DNA of 7,705 bases from Pseudomonadota bacterium (lineage in GTDB: Bacteria > Desulfobacterota > Desulfovibrionia > Desulfovibrionales > Desulfovibrionaceae), in assembly GCA_023450535.1 (NCBI GenBank), contig JAEXGX010000298.1, forward strand, positions 1 through 7,705. The letters run 5' to 3'. Numbering within the stretch: the stretch's first letter is position 1; the number at the start of each line of letters is the position of its first letter. Under the pieces are notes generated by a model. It made no database searches. It had not been told where the DNA came from and saw only the letters and a list, made by a program, of their open reading frames with translations. The position numbers and the translations under genes were made by a program. Of the stretch, positions 5,874 to 7,705 are shown piece after piece.

Positions 5874-7460
5874 ATGCCGGAAGAATCACCAGGTTGTGCG
5901 TATACGCCGCTTTCCGATGCCGCGCTGGAGTTTTGCGGGGAATCCTGTCTGCTGGTGCTCAAGGAGATGGGGCTTCCCCTCGCGTTGTCCTATTTGTTCG
6001 CCTTTCTGCGGCAGCATTATCCGGTAACACGCATTTTTTGCGGTTTTCGCCATTACCGGGATGCGGCCTTCATTCCTGTGGCGGATACCTTGCCCGAGGG
6101 CGTCAAGACCACGCAATATCTGGCCGGGCGTTCCCTGACGCGGGAGCAGGTGCGCAAGATGCTGGTGGATGACTCGCGCCCCTATCTTTTTTCCGAAGAT
6201 CCATTTCCTGATGCTCCGCACCGGGTGATGCGTCAGGAGGATTTCATTTCCCATGTCCGCGTGCCGCTGTTCAAACTGGGAGAGGCCACCTTTCAGATGG
6301 GCTTTTGTTCGGACACGCCGGACGCCTTTAATGAGAGGGATGCGGAACGTTTTCAGCGTCTGACCCGGCCCTTCAGCGCAGAACTGGAGCATATCCTGCA
6401 TCTTCAGTTGGGCCGGGGCGGGCCGCCCGTGCAGTATGAGGACAGCCGCGCGCTTCTGCGCATGTGCGGTGGGCTGGCGGACTTGCAGGAAGACATGGAG
6501 CGCGTGGCGGCCACGGATTATACTGTGCTGATCGACGGGGAAACCGGCGTGGGCAAGGATATGGTGGCGGACGCCATTCACCGGGCCTCGGCCCGGCGTA
6601 ATCGGCCTTTGATCAAGCTCAATTGCGGGGCGGTTTCTGACTCGTTGCTGGAAAGCGAATTGTTCGGGCATGAAAAGGGCGCGTTCACCGGGGCGACTTC
6701 GGCCCGATCCGGCTATTTTGAGGCGGCCAACGGCGGCACGATTTTTCTGGATGAAATAGGCGAGTTGTCGCCGCGCGCTCAGGCGGAACTTCTGCGCACC
6801 CTGGACAATAGGGAAATCCTGCGCGTGGGCAGTACCCGCTGCATCCCGCTGGACATCCGGGTTATCGCGGCGACCAACCGGGATTTGCGCAGTATGGTGG
6901 AGGAAGGAAGCTTTCGGGAAGATCTGTGGTATCGGATCAACCTCTTTCCCCTGCATGTGCCTCCGCTTCGCCAGCGGCGGGTGGATATCCCCGTGCTGGT
7001 CAGCCTGTTCACACAAGGTGTTTCTTCACGCCTGGGGCTGGTGTCGCCACCGGTGATCCCTCCGGAGGAAATGGAACGGCTGTATCGTCATGATTGGCCG
7101 GGAAATGTGCGGGAACTGCGCAATGTGGTGGAACGGGCCGTTATTCGAGGCCGCAGTGGCACGACCTGTCTGCCTCTGCGTTTTGAGTTGCCGGAAAAGA
7201 TGGAAAGGAGGGGGGCGTCCTCCTCCGTCGCAAAGGCGGGAGAGCAAGTGACGGAGAGCGGTGTGCCTTCAGGCACACTGCCCACACTGGAGGAATTGGG
7301 CGACCATTATGTCACCTGGATGCTGCGCCATACTGACGGCAGGGTTTCCGGAGCGGGAGGAGCTGCCGATTTGCTTGGAGTGCACCCGAATACCGTTCGG
7401 GAGCGTTGCCGCCGGAGCGAGCGCCGTTCCGGAGATATTCTTTCCAGAAGGAAACATTAA
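5874..7460 (+). CDS. Sigma-54-dependent transcriptional activator with GAF-like sensor region
   Basis: This bacterial enhancer-binding protein hydrolyses ATP to open sigma-54 RNA polymerase promoters. Of 528 residues, about 1-185 form a GAF-like sensor with no phospho-receiver motif, suggesting direct ligand sensing rather than a two-component partner. The AAA+ domain is complete: Walker A GETGVGKD (222-229), sigma-54 contact loop GAFTGA (269-274), Walker B GGTIFLDEIGEL (287-298), sensor I ATNRDL (333-338), arginine-rich FREDLWYRINLFPL (347-360), and WPGNVRELRNVVERA (408-422). A linker rich in small and polar residues leads to a Fis-type helix-turn-helix (GAADLLGVHPNTVRERCRR, 496-514). The C-terminal tail (SERRSGDILSRRKH) is unusually basic. 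I prefer ATG-5874, preceded by GAGG at 5864-5867, over GTG-5862. It is divergent from the operon with a sigma-54 promoter and is its probable regulator. Confidence 0.93.
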   Translation: MPEESPGCAYTPLSDAALEFCGESCLLVLKEMGLPLALSYLFAFLRQHYPVTRIFCGFRHYRDAAFIPVADTLPEGVKTTQYLAGRSLTREQVRKMLVDDSRPYLFSEDPFPDAPHRVMRQEDFISHVRVPLFKLGEATFQMGFCSDTPDAFNERDAERFQRLTRPFSAELEHILHLQLGRGGPPVQYEDSRALLRMCGGLADLQEDMERVAATDYTVLIDGETGVGKDMVADAIHRASARRNRPLIKLNCGAVSDSLLESELFGHEKGAFTGATSARSGYFEAANGGTIFLDEIGELSPRAQAELLRTLDNREILRVGSTRCIPLDIRVIAATNRDLRSMVEEGSFREDLWYRINLFPLHVPPLRQRRVDIPVLVSLFTQGVSSRLGLVSPPVIPPEEMERLYRHDWPGNVRELRNVVERAVIRGRSGTTCLPLRFELPEKMERRGASSSVAKAGEQVTESGVPSGTLPTLEELGDHYVTWMLRHTDGRVSGAGGAADLLGVHPNTVRERCRRSERRSGDILSRRKH

Positions 7461-7705
7461 AAATTCAGATTGACTTGGTTCTTGACTTGAATTTGTTGTC
7501 ACCGAGCAAAATATATGCTATGAGCCCCCTCAATAATGATGTCAGGTTAAATTTAAGAACTGCAAAAATTAAAATATCACTTTATTAATATGCATAATTT
7601 TATTGAAAAAATGAATTTATGAAAACTGATATGACGTTTTAAAAACATGAGAATTAATTGCTGAAAGAATTATTTCGTCCTATTCTTGAAACAGGCCTTC
7701 TAATG
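7461..7705. other. AT-rich gene-free right end
   Basis: This stretch is much richer in A and T than the genes to its left, and stop codons are frequent in all frames. I see no terminator hairpin with a T-run after the activator. TTGACTTG occurs twice (7470-7477 and 7482-7489), and TTGTCA (7496-7501) lies 17 bases before TATGAG (7519-7524), a weak promoter-like pair. The ATG at the very end (7703-7705) could begin another gene, but this cannot be judged. Confidence 0.4.

Noticed and set aside
5886..7016. 376-codon minus-strand frame opposite the activator
   Set aside because: Antisense shadow of a complete AAA+ sigma-54 activator with all motifs in the plus frame.
1..7705. tRNA, rRNA, CRISPR array, insertion sequence or transposase
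   Set aside because: No regularly spaced repeats, no tRNA-like cloverleaf noticed, and no transposase or integrase translation in any frame.

Overview
The window is a stretch of moderately GC-rich bacterial chromosome with AT-rich gaps between genes. The gene types (a TAXI-type TRAP transporter, a sigma-54 activator and an arylsulfotransferase-like protein) and the codon usage suggest a Desulfovibrio/Bilophila-like member of the Desulfovibrionota. That placement is an inference from gene content; no rRNA or other phylogenetic marker is present.

Layout from left to right: (a) 1-371 has no convincing gene. It starts AT-rich and then becomes a dense series of inverted repeats that can pair in mutually exclusive ways, ending in a hairpin that contains the ribosome binding site of the next gene. 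(b) 372-866 (+) encodes an unrecognised 164-residue protein. (c) On the minus strand, and convergent with it, is a three-gene unit read from right to left: an arylsulfotransferase-family beta-propeller protein (5668-4280), a TAXI-family periplasmic binding protein (4259-3168), and a fused DctQ-DctM TRAP permease (2845-914). The first two genes are 20 bases apart. The last two are separated by about 320 bases packed with hairpins. (d) A 205-base divergent promoter region (5669-5873) carries a near-perfect sigma-54 promoter facing the arylsulfotransferase gene, plus two dyads upstream of it. (e) 5874-7460 (+) encodes a complete sigma-54-dependent transcriptional activator with a GAF-like N-terminal region. 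(f) 7461-7705 is AT-rich and holds no gene I can support.

Taken together, the core looks like a self-contained inducible locus. The divergent activator probably senses a ligand through its N-terminal domain and drives the -24/-12 promoter. That promoter would express a transporter (secreted binding protein plus 4TM/12TM permease) and a cytosolic arylsulfotransferase-like protein, which may act on the imported compound, perhaps a sulfate ester or a phenolic acceptor. The substrate cannot be read from the sequence. The items most worth a second look are the pairing of enzyme, TAXI transporter and activator, the multi-hairpin spacer between binding protein and permease, and the switch-like leader of the orphan gene.
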